Source: Symbiodinium natans | Taxonomy: Eukaryota; Sar; Dinophyceae; Suessiales; Symbiodiniaceae | Direction: 5' to 3' | Assembly (NCBI GenBank): GCA_905221605.1 | Contig: CAJNDS010002119.1 | Span: 1 to 64,000 of the forward strand | Length of the DNA: 64,000 nt | Shown: in pieces, positions 22,581 to 34,400 of the stretch | How the letters are laid out: every line of letters starts with the position of its first letter | Numbering within the stretch: position 1 is the stretch's first letter | Notes under the pieces: model-generated | The model's input: only the letters and a program-made list of their open reading frames with translations | Database searches by the model: none | What the model was told of the DNA's origin: nothing | Position numbers and translations under genes: made by a program

Positions 22581-25439
22581 CTGCAGGTCAGGCACCTTAG
22601 CACTTCAGGTTGCTCAACTGGCTCAAGGCTTTTTAAGGAACGTCAGATATGGAAGGCTTCTCAGGACCTCCCTAGGCTCCACATGCCACCCATGGTCACA
22701 GTCACGCACCACATACGCAAATTCAAACGGTGCATTTTGCAATTATGTCAGGCCCTGGGCGCGTTCAGGAGCTGGTCATAGAAGGATTCGGAAGGGAAGC
22801 GGAAGCCATCTTCTGCAATGATCGGAAGGAGGGCACAGTTCTTGACCTCAGGCAATGCCCATTTTTGGAATGCATTATAGTATACGGGCAAGGATAGCAG
22901 CTCGAGTTCCTGGCCTGAATGAAATACAGAAACTTAGGGCTCCTATGAGACCATACGAGACCGAAACCAAGGACCTAAGCACCCGCGGCCTCTGAGCCAA
23001 GTCACTGTGAGCACTTGCAGCAGCCAGGCTGCCACCTGCGCAGAGTGGAAGCAGCCGTCGCTGCAGATCAGAAGCACCGCCTTTACCTCAGCTGGGCTTG
23101 GGGTTCAGGCAGGTTCAGGGACCGGTTTTCCAAGATTTCTTGTGGAGTGCTTGCGGCTTTACGAATGCTCGGGGCAACCCGACCATTTTTTTTAAACTGC
23201 GGACCCCATATCACGCCAATGTGTTCACAACTTCCAGGTGTTCTGGGTGTTGCCAGTCAATGAGTTTTCAAAATACCCTTCAGTGTTTCGTGGTCTTTGC
23301 AACAAGGACATGTCCAATGTCCAAGTATGAGTAGCACCGAGAACACAACATCCGAAGCCATCTATTCAACACAAAGGCCTCCAGGCCGGCCTACCTGAAC
23401 AATCGCCGTGCCACACTCGGGGGCACCTTCTTCTCCTTCATCAGAACCTGAGCTTTTCAGACACTCCCGAAGAAAGACGGGAGGGTTGGCCAAGGACAGC
23501 GGAACTCCTAACAACCGTGAGGAAAAATGTCGGGTTGGAGCTGTGAAGAGTCTGGGAACATGGGGGACGGCCCCACCACTTGCCATGACCTTCTTGCGCA
23601 CGAGGCCGAGTAGAACAAAAGCCGTGGCTGCCGCCTCGGCGGGCTGTTCTCCAAGCTTGCAACCCTTTTGCAGCAGGCTTGCGTGAGTCCTCGCCAGGAT
23701 CAGGCTATCGCTCTCCGAGCTTGCAACCCTAAACCTCAATCGCCTTTCAGCATCGTTGTGACGCACATTGTTTGCATAGTCCTAGCCCTGAACTCCACAG
23801 AGGGCCATCTCCACCCCGAAAACCCCACGAAACCCCCTTTACACTCTGCTTGTCCGACCCTGGCCTCCATGTTGTCCAAATCCACCAGAATCCTGGGCAC
23901 TTCAACGGTTTTGAAAAAAGGCGGGTGCTGCTGCCGGGCCCTCTGGGTTGAGGATGTCGGCGGATGCTCATGATGGTTCGGAAACTTCATCCCCCAGGCT
24001 TCCGTGTAGTCGTTCAGGTCCGGACTCGGCTGGGCTTGCTGGGTCGGGCATGTTGGAATGGCGTACTGCACGATCGAGCATGACAACTTTTCGTGCACAC
24101 ATAACGAACAAAACACATCGAAAACAAACAAGCAGAGAATGGTACTAACCATAAAACAAGCAACACAAAACTAAACAAACACAAAGAACACAAACTACCA
24201 ACATGCGATAGCGCAAACGATTACATGCTTTCATGCAGCTTTTGCGAGAGAGAGAGAGAGAAATCAACATTTTTTAAATATGTGTATATATATTTTTTTT
24301 AAATGTATATATATATATATAGATATGCATAGACCATATGCATATATAATATAGACATACAACTATAGAGCCAGTTCCTGCTTCATGCGGCCGTTCATGG
24401 TGCAACTTGTGGAATGTGGAGAATGCAGACCGCAGTGGGCCACGCCAACATCACGCACCCAGCAGTATCCGTGAGTATCCCTCGAGCCACAGTCGAAGGG
24501 TGCCATACGGTGCCCCACGAAGATCACAAAATGTGTGGCGGGCAACGCTATCGAAGGCTTGCGTACATCGGTGCGCTTCAATGAGTTAGAGAGAGAACCC
24601 ATTCTCAACAATTCCGTGCTCGCACCGCTGCTACTTTGCTTCTAGAGTCTGCATATGTCGGCATGTTGCCTCTCTGTCTTGTCTGTTGGGGTCCCCAAGC
24701 CTCCAGGAGTGCTCAGGAGTGCTTGCCTTTTTTGTCGCGCTTCCTTGCCTTTACGCTGCAGATGCACAAATAGATCAGACCATGTATATACACATGTGTA
24801 TGTATGCATACCATATATATATATATATATCCGCCGACCCCAGCTTTGAGCGGGGGAGGCGCTAGTGAAGACTCCACGGCGTCGGCGTAATTTCGCACCT
24901 TAAGCTGATGCATGTTCGCCCCCTCCGCTTCCCTCCCACCCCCCCACCCCCCCTCCCACCCCCCCCCCCCCCCCCCCCCCCCCCCCACCCACCCCCAACC
25001 CCACCCCTCACCCGCCTCCAACCACCCACCCCCCCCCCCCCCCCCCCGCCCCCCCCCCCCCCACCCCCCCCCACCCCCCCAACCCCACCCCTCACCCGCC
25101 TCCAACCACCCCCCGCCCCCACTCCCCCCCCACCCTCCCCATGACTGACTTAAAGACTCCGCCCGCTCTGCCCGCTCCGCTCCCCCACCCCCCTTCCCGC
25201 CCACCCCCCTCCCCCACCTCCCACCCCACCCCCCCCCCCCGCTCCCCCACCCCCTTCCCTCCCACCCCCACCCCCCCCCACCCCACCCCACCCCCCCCCA
25301 CCCCCCCCCCCCCCCCCCCCACTCCCCTGAAAGACTGACTTTGAAGGGGCTCCAGTGCATGCCTGCCCCCCTCCGCTCCGCTCCCCCACCCCCCACCCCA
25401 CCCCCCGCCCCCCGCACCCCCCCCCCCACCCCACGCCCC

Positions 25440-25484
<45 letters not shown>

Positions 25485-28400
25485 TAGATGACTGACTTTA
25501 AAGACTGACTTTAAAGGGCTCCAGTGCATGTCCCTGGCCGCACTTTCATGCCTGGTCCCCTCCCGCTCCGCCTCCCCATGGCCTAAACGTCCCTGGCCGC
25601 ACTGGTTCATTGGCCTTATGCCTCTAGACCCGATCAGATGACTTTAAAGGGCCCCAGTGCACGCCCGCCCTCTCCGCTCTTCCCGTCCGTCCGCCCTTCC
25701 CGCTATAGCAGAGTCTGGGAGACCGCTTACTGTTGGCTCGTGCGGACTGGGGGAGTAAGATGCCATATTTGCCCTCTGCATACCCTTTAAGGGAGGGTTA
25801 GGGTTTGGGGTTTAGGATTTCGGGTTTAGGGTTTAGGGGTTAGGGTTTCGGGTTTAGGGCTTCTTAGGGCTTTAGAGTTAGGAGTTTAGGGGTTTAGGGT
25901 TTAAGGTTTAGGGTTTAGGCGTTTAGGGTTTAGGGTTTAGGGTTTCGAGTGGCCTTGTTCCAGTTCAAATTGAGGAGATGCTTGGCCGACAGATATTGCA
26001 CAGCGGTCGCGGATGGCCTCTCAGCACACTACCGACTAAGCCCTCCTAATGCTCTTGAAACCCTGAACGCTCAACCCTAAGCCCTAGACCCTAAGCCCTA
26101 AACCCTAGGCCCTAAACCCGAAACCCTAAACCCTAAACCGTAGACCGCTCACTCTCCTCCTGCCTCTGCGAATTCGTCGAAAGATGGCCTGCCATCCTTG
26201 TTCTTGTCCGGTTTGCGCGGAGCATCAGGTTGAGGGGTCGGCGGCACTGGCGGTAGCCATTAAATCCGGCCCCCGCGCCGCCCGTGGTCCAGGGCGGAGC
26301 CCGCGTCGCACTAAAGCGCTAGCTTTAAGGGGCGAGCGCCCGAGCCGCCGACCCCGCCCAAAATTGCTTCAAATTCGCGCGGGGCCCTTCGGGAGGCCTC
26401 CAAAACGGCATCCAAGGGGACGCAACACGCGGTGGTGCGAAAAGCACGAAAACCTCGTAAAAACCATGGGTTTTTACGAAAAACCGAGGCCACAAAACAC
26501 CCGCAGCACCCCATTAAACCCTCACGGGCGCGCATCATCGGCCCTAGCTTTTCACATGGGGCGCGCGCCAGGCCGAAACCACGTTTTTCAAGGTTTGGGG
26601 GGGGTACCGGAAGCCCAAAACCAGGCGAGCATCATGAGCATCAGCAGCCCTGGCCCGCGGACCCAAGGCAAGAAAAAACGCTGAAAAACGCTGAAATCAC
26701 CGTAAATACCGTGTTTTATGAGGGTTTTCACGCGTGCCTCCGACCCCCACCCTTGTTGCCCTTGACCCGCCCCCAAAGTGCGCATCATCGAAACCCACGT
26801 CGGGGGGGGGTCTGCTGATGCTGCTGATGCGCGGGGGTCCGGGGCATCATCGAGCCATCGTTTCTCATGTGGGCTTCGTAGGCCTCCGGGCCCACGGCCC
26901 AGAGACCCAGCTGATGCTCATGATGCTCGGTTTGGGGGGGTGTTCCAACAGCAGAAAACCTCGTAAATACCGAGTGTTTTGTGGGTCCACGTAAAAACGC
27001 CCCTAAAATCGCTCATTTTACGCGCTCGAACGGCTTCGTGCCTACAAAACACCCGAACAGCAGGACCCCGAATGCCCTTAAGGGCATTCGGGGTCTTGCT
27101 TTTGGGGGTTTCGTGGGCACGCAAGCGTTCAAGCACATACAATCGGCGTGTTTAAGGGGGTTTTGGATGGCCTGGGGGAGGCCGCTGATGCTCATGATGC
27201 TCCCTTTCCTGGGTCCCAAAAGGCTTCCCAAGCCCAAAAACACGTGTTTACAGCGTTTTCTGAAGGTTTTTCGAAGGCAAAACGCATGCATAGAATGCGT
27301 TTAAGGCCCCCAAACCAACCCCACTGATGCTCCTGATGCGGGTGCGCGCGCGCGCGCGCGCGCGCGCGCCGGCGCGCCGGGGGGGTGGGGGGGGAGGGAG
27401 GGGTGGCGAAGGCAGGAGAAAGAGAGACAGAGAGAAGGAGAGGACAAAGACACGGGAAAGAGAAGACAGTGCCAAGGTTCAAGGTTTCGTGCTTTGGGGG
27501 GCGGGGGCCGGCCCGTGCCGCTAGGCCTGAAATATATATGTTTCAATTGCAGCAGATCCGAGTGGCAAGCAGCCTGAATCCTCATGGGCGTCCAGGTTCG
27601 TGGACAGCGCTTTGCTCATGCCCGTCAGGCTGTTGACCTTGGTCCGTTCAGCCTTCATATGTTGCCTCTGGAGAAGAAACGGATTATTCCACCATTACAA
27701 CCAGCCTGCGCCCCAATCGCCAGCTATCTTTTTCGCACTATGCTTGTGGAATATCTTGACACCCTGCCTGCCGAGAAGCACCGAAACCAACGAAATCGCA
27801 TGCGCCAAGCCAGACTACAACCAGTTAGCTGTGCTCACCCCCCAAACTCCCGAATCATGTTTAAGACCTGGTGGCCACGCTGTTGATCGAATCGGCGTTC
27901 AGCAGTGCAGGGACGTCGATAGTTTCCACGGTGTTGATCCAATCTTTGCTGCTTTGGGGTCTTCGGTTCCGAAGGCTTGCCGGGCTTCCTGGCTTAAGGG
28001 GTCTTGATGGCCTTTGGGGACCCTGAAACCTGAAGCCCCTAAAACTTTCAAAGACAAGCAGAAAACCTAGGATCACAGGACACACAGGCCACCAAGCGTC
28101 GCAGGGTCTCCTCTACCTGGCTTACAGTAGCCGTGGCTCCTAAGCTTCAGGTGGCCAGTCCCTGTACCAAACTATACGTAACGCGGGGTGGAAGGATGAT
28201 TGCTTGCTGTGCATGGCTTGTTTTTTGATCCACCTGCCTGGCTCTTTGGGCGATGGGCGACGGGGTTCCATGAACGTTTGAGAAGCCGACAGGAAGTCTT
28301 CTTTGGCAACACGAGAAGCGTAAAAGGACCTGACCTGAGGACCTTTCCCATGTCAGCCCCATGCGACCGCCCTGACTGTTGGTTCCGCCTCATTGAGGCT

Positions 28401-31400
28401 GATGTTGTAGTTGGTAAGCTCGGTGATGTCAGGCACGATGCTCGTATAGTTCCGGATGAAGTGGGCATCGGGCTTTTCGAATCCCGGAAATGTCAGAAGA
28501 GCTGTGTGCACCCGCTGCAGTCTGCCGGTCACCATCTCGCCAACCTGTTCCCCCCAACAAGCAGAGAAGAAGCAGTCCAACTACCAGAACAACCACATAA
28601 CTCACAATCTCTTCATCTCATCTATGACCCCGACCCTATCCCAACTGAAAAGTCTTCCAAGCTAACCCAGAACCTCGGAACACGAATTAAATAGCACACC
28701 CTGCTGAAAGCACCCAGGAACGCACCATTTCCTGGTAAGGATCTGAGGAGAACCCAAGATCACCAGTGTTTGGGTGTCCTGCCCGACGTAGCTGAACCTT
28801 TGTTCATTCTGGGTCGAAGAAAACAAGTTGCAGCTTGTAGACGCATCACAAGCACCCAAGAGTTCAACGAGTACCGCTCCAATCCTCCCCGGCCACATCC
28901 TGAGACCTTAACCCTGATGTTCCTCAGCTGTCAAACCAGTATGGCTTCTACAACACAACGCCAAGCGTGGTTAACTTCGTGAACAACCCTGGGGACAAAG
29001 CTTTCAAAGTCCTACGACGGTCCGACAGCCTAGGAACAGCTTGGTGAGGTCGTTGAGGTCGTCGCAGTCCACGAAGGTCGTGAAGCGAGCACCACGAGAC
29101 TGACAGTGCATCCTGAATGAATGGTTGGGGTTGGGGTGCAGAGCATCGGGAGATCGACTTCCCCTACGCAGCCAACCCCTCCAAAACCCCAGGCTTCGGG
29201 ACCCGTTGCTTTGGGCAGGGCTTGGGATTGTGATGTGAGGGTTTCCATTCAAGAGCCGAGGATCTTCATGAGCCGCGCGTAGCTGCCAGCCGCCACCTTC
29301 TGGTGGCAGATGAAGAACCTGAGAAACTTCAGGGCAAAGCGGACACAGGCGTAACTAAACGCTCCAAAGCTCGCGGAGTTGCTTGTGCTCGTACTTTGTG
29401 CTAACGCAAAGCCGTTACACATGCAGAAGGAAACGGCAAATACATAACAAAAATGCCTTGAAAAGGTCACAATGACCCACGCGCACCCCTTTGATTGTAG
29501 AACCTGCAACATCGTATGGGACGCGAAGTGCCTGAAAAGTAAGCAGTTTGGGTTCAATTCGGGAAGGCGTCCACCGATGTATAATGTTTCATCGGCTCGT
29601 AATCCCAAGGAACCAGAACGGCTTCCGATACTTCGACGAGACGTGCTTGACCACCCCGAACACGATGGCCCCAAGGATGGACAAGAACCTGAGCGACGCG
29701 ACGCACTCGCACCCCGGAGTCGACCATGCTTACGTCAGCCCACAGCAGATTGCCTAGCTGGGCGGGTAGTGGCAGTGCGGAACATTCGCCCAAGCGGCAT
29801 GAACAGGGAAAAGAGGACACAAATTGCAGTGGTAGATGAGCTCTCCACCTCCCCAGCTTCGGCTACCAGCATGCTCAGAGAGGGTGGACTGCTTCAGAAC
29901 CACTTCCAGGAGCTGCATGGGCAAACTTGCTTGCATACGTCTGAAGAAGCCTGACCGCAGCACGACGCAAGAACTGTCATCTACTAAGCGCCTCGGTCAC
30001 GAACAGCGAGCCCATGCCCAAGATCACCAGCATCCCTGTGACCAGGAAGAGGTCAAGGAAGTTGCAGACCATGGCCCTCCACCTCGGCTTCGGGACCGTT
30101 GGGCTGTCGAGTCGGGGAGTTAACAACGTCTTGGGGGAGGTCAATCCACATTTCCCAACCGTCAAGATGCGGCTTGCCGAAGGCCACAAGGACGAGGCTG
30201 GCATAGAGCCTCGGCCGGCTAAGGCTGACCAAGCATGATTTGTCAAGCCACGCAAAAATCCGATTCCCCGAAACTTCCCTAAACCTTGGCCCCATGCGCA
30301 AGGGCGCAGCCGAGTGACAAGAGGTTCATGCAAAGAACGCGGCCCGAGGTCGAGGAGATCAGAGGGCACAGTACCACCAGGGCATTCCTGGCTGTACTGT
30401 AGGGTTCGGGTGGGTTTAGGTCAAACGCAATACCCTCACTCCTGCACCTCTTAATCCCTGGAGGTCGAGGAGTTAAGTGAGTAGGGCTCTAGAGGTTGAA
30501 GGCCTATGGAGGTGTGTCAAGCAGGGAGGAAATCTGTGGCCCCCTGGGGCGCGAAGCCACGGCCCATTGCTCCCAAAGCTTTGGTGTTTTTGGGTTTGTG
30601 CTTTAGGGTAGAAGCCCCAAGCTTGGTGTCAAGCTGGCATGATCTCAATGCTTTGATCAACTTGTGTAGCAGGTCTGTTGCGGCTTAGTAGCCACTCTCA
30701 CTTGCTTCTCCTGCTATCGATTCGCCAAACATGATACATCCCCCCTGCCGCAAAATGAAAACAAGAAGACCATGACTAGCAAACCGCCGACAACAATGAA
30801 GAACGTGCTACAGTATTTCCCAAGCCCCAATGAGAGGCCGAGGCGCCGGACTGAGAAAAGCACAGAGAAGACTTCGGCGCCGGGTCGGAACCGCATGAAC
30901 AGGAAGGAGCAGGAACGGATCAGCTTCACCTCTTTGAGGCCGAGCGCAGAGAGAGCAAGAGAGAGAGAGAGAGAGGGCGCGCGATATGTATATAAATATA
31001 TAATCATCTAGACGTGCACAGAAAGAATAAGTATTATTTATCTCTATATATATATGTATACGTATGAGACACACATCCCTGCCGAAGCCCGAAGCATTCC
31101 CTCAACTCGCTGTGGTCAGGGGATGCTTTCAGGAGCAGCTTGATTTGGGGCCGAGCAGTAGATTTACGTGGAGAGGTAGAGGTTTGCACGCGGTGTTTGG
31201 GCGTAAGTGCTCCAGATCATCGGTTGGACAGCGCGGGTGCGGTGTGTTAGATGTCGGACGTAATGGGCGCACAGCCGTCTCGCGCGCTGAATTTGCAAAT
31301 TCGATGTGATGACATATGACATGGTTTCGCGGTTCTCGTGCGCAGTTTCCCTGTGGTGCAGTCGGCTTTTTTGTGGCTTTAAGGTCTCAAAAGGTGGGGG

Positions 31401-34400
31401 GGTCGCGGAAACTGCTGAGAAACTGTTTTTCGTGCTCCGATCCCGGTAGATGCCGCTCTCGGCGCAGTCCTCTGAGGCGTGAGGCGATGCGTAGTGCAAT
31501 GTTTGCTTCAACCATCATGCGAGGCTTCTGTTTGCAAATAGGGGGGGGGGGGTCTGCGTCTGCCCCTCCCCAGCAACCGCTGTGTAGTTTCAGAGAGCCG
31601 CATGCTTGGTGAGGCAAGCCTGAGAGGAAGCAGAAAGTCCCAATATGCTGTGGGCAAACCATTACTTCCCCGCCTGGATTTCTACCCAATTGCCAAGTGA
31701 GAAAATCAGACGGAAGGCACTATCATCTTGGGTATGCTTGTGTTTTGTCTTGCTTGGGACTGTGTACGTCGCTCCGTTGGACATCCATGAAACTGCCATC
31801 TTCGTAAAAGCCCAACACCCAAACAGTTGCAACTTGCAACGGTCCTTGTTAACAAGCTCGGGGAAGAACCTCTTCTAGACAAAAAAGCCCCGAGCCCCGC
31901 CGGGCTGCGCACTACAGAGACCAGAAACACTGCATGCAAACCCAGAAGACCCCACACCCCACACCAAGCCCAAGCCAAAACCGAACAAACAAACCGCACG
32001 AACCCCTGGCAGAGAGGAGGAAGATGAACAACTGAAGCTGCAGCTGGGGTTGACAACCCGAGGGGCTGCGCTACAGGCCTTGGACGACGCTAAGTATGCT
32101 AAGTACGACCATCACGAGCTGCGAGATGCTTGTTCTCAGAGTCTACACGGCCTCGACTTCAAGTCTCTTTCTGACCCTTTGGAACCCTGTGAATTAAGCT
32201 GAACAGATTGTCCCGAAGGGCTGCTGGATCCCTCTGGCCCGCTTGCCTCGCCGTTGACCAGCCACTTGGGCAGCTGCACCAGGGTGATCCAGGAGCAGAT
32301 CCTAAAAATGGGCTCTTGGAAATATAGGGGCTTGCAGTGGGACGAACGTCAAACTGCACGTCTCCTCTGCACGGCCGAGGCCCCCGAGACCCTTCTTTGT
32401 GCCACCATACATGCCGCCATCCCTCTCATCCACGTTTGAGCAGCCACTCCAAATTTCTTATCTCCTGCCAAGGCGCGCAAGGAAGCCCACTGGCAGGAGG
32501 CACGAGAAGCCCCCAATGAGCCTGGGCCACTCCAGGCACTTTGCAGACCCTACGCCCTTTGGAAGGGAGCTTACGCCGGCTTAGAGTTAGTCTCTTGGTG
32601 CGATGCCCAGCCTCAGACCTACCCACCTGAACAAATGCCGTGTGCATCAAAAACCGGGCAGTCAACGCCATGCTGAGGTGGTCGTCTTGGCCATTGCAAA
32701 GGACCTGAAAGGGGTCCAGGGCTTTCGGGCTTTTAAGGCATTGAGAGCCCATTTGAGTCCAGGGCATAAAGTGCAGGGTTACCGGCATCCAAGGGGTTGC
32801 TAGAGTTTCGAAGGATCTGCTTGTTTTGACTCTCGCACTTGCTCATCATTGATGGCTTAGTAGAGGTAATGAATGCAACACGCGACTTCTTCGCTCTCGC
32901 GGGTTGCTCTTTCGGGGCGCTCCTTTGATCCTTCTCGCGTGGCGCCCAAGCCTGAACAGCACATTCGGACCCCGGACAGCAAGTACATGACGTGGGCAGC
33001 GGCGTCTACCGGGAATGGCTCAGGTGGGGCAAAATGGTGGGCATCCTTCGGGCCCGACAGAACCCAGACGCCCCAAACTTTCGTCTAGAAATGCCTGCCG
33101 ACCAAACCTGAACTTCTGTCGCTTCTTGAAGGTCCCAGTGGCTTGATGGTACGCCTGCACCGTGGCAAGACCATTTGGGTGCACATTGCACCGGAAGGGC
33201 GCCAGCAGGGAAGAGCAGACCGAGATGAAGAACACCATGAATCTTGGGATCGTTTGTATAAGGTTTGCTTCTGGTCGGTTCGGGAGGTTGAGTCGCTCAC
33301 TCTCGTACAAGGCAAGGTTCGTTGGTCTGAGTTGGGAGGTTTAGGGCTTCTCGAGCACCTCCCAGCGCCCCTCAGAAAGGGAGCCTCTGAGCTGGTCTGA
33401 TACATTCCGAGGGTGTTATCAGTTAAAAGGGCCACGATGTCTTCAGTTGCCGTGCTCAAGGAGCCTTACGCTGAAGAACCCTCGAGTCCCCTGTTAATGG
33501 TGCCGGGAAGCAGGGTGCCGATGGTGCTGCCCAAGACGTTGAGCTGAAGGCCTGGGGCTCGGATCGACACACAACATCCTCAACTCTACCCGAAGGCACG
33601 GGGTGCCCCCACCAAAACTTAGAGAGAACCCTGACCCTAAAATTCCCTAAAAGAAAACTCAGCCGATGCCTGCTTGCCGGTTGCAGGCCACGAAGAGGAA
33701 GTGCACGAGGCAAGCCACAGAGAAGAGGACCAGCACCTATAGGGGAATGTTGAAAAACATGGGTTCCGTAGGGTCTGTAGGGCATTGCTTCCGAGGGATT
33801 TAGCCCCGAAGCCCTACAGGGTTTTTCAAGCAGCTCCCCGCCAAGAGGGTCCGCATGGTGAAGCTGGACACGGGGCTCATGGGCGCGACGCAACCTGGCA
33901 GTCAACCATCCCCTAAAGCAAACATTATAAATTGTGTTTGTATTGCAAATATCAAGAATACATTGTTGATAAGTGTTGTTTGCACGAAAATGACGCAAAC
34001 ACACTAAACAGTTTTTTATGACTCCTTAGAGTGGGTTCTCGTTTTTGCGCAGGCATCGAAATATGTGAACCAGTGTACCCTGTAGCGCATACGAAGAGCC
34101 CCAAGGCCCGAAGCCCCATCTCCACACACCCCGCAAGCCCTGAACAGCCTTGACAGCCCCAAGGCCTGAAATCTAGCAGAGCAGCTGATGGAGATCAGGT
34201 CGAGGTCGAAGGCAAAGAGGTCCAAAGATGCCAGGATCCCGGAAAAGGGCTCTCCCCACTCAATTTTGAACCTCGGGAGCTGCTCTGGAAGGAACATCAC
34301 ACTCATCACACTTTGAGCTTCAAGAGTCCAAAAGAAGCCTCGGAAAATTGGCACCCCAACTGCGAAGCAAGGGGGCTGCTGGATGACGGTGAGCTGCTGG

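Noticed and set aside
24713-25610. Long minus-strand glycine-rich and plus-strand proline-rich frames
   Set aside because: They are translations of the C-rich island and have no codon or splice evidence.
26184-26994. Several overlapping plus-strand frames in the GC-rich repeat block
   Set aside because: All frames are open because of composition; the repeats, not codons, explain the conservation.
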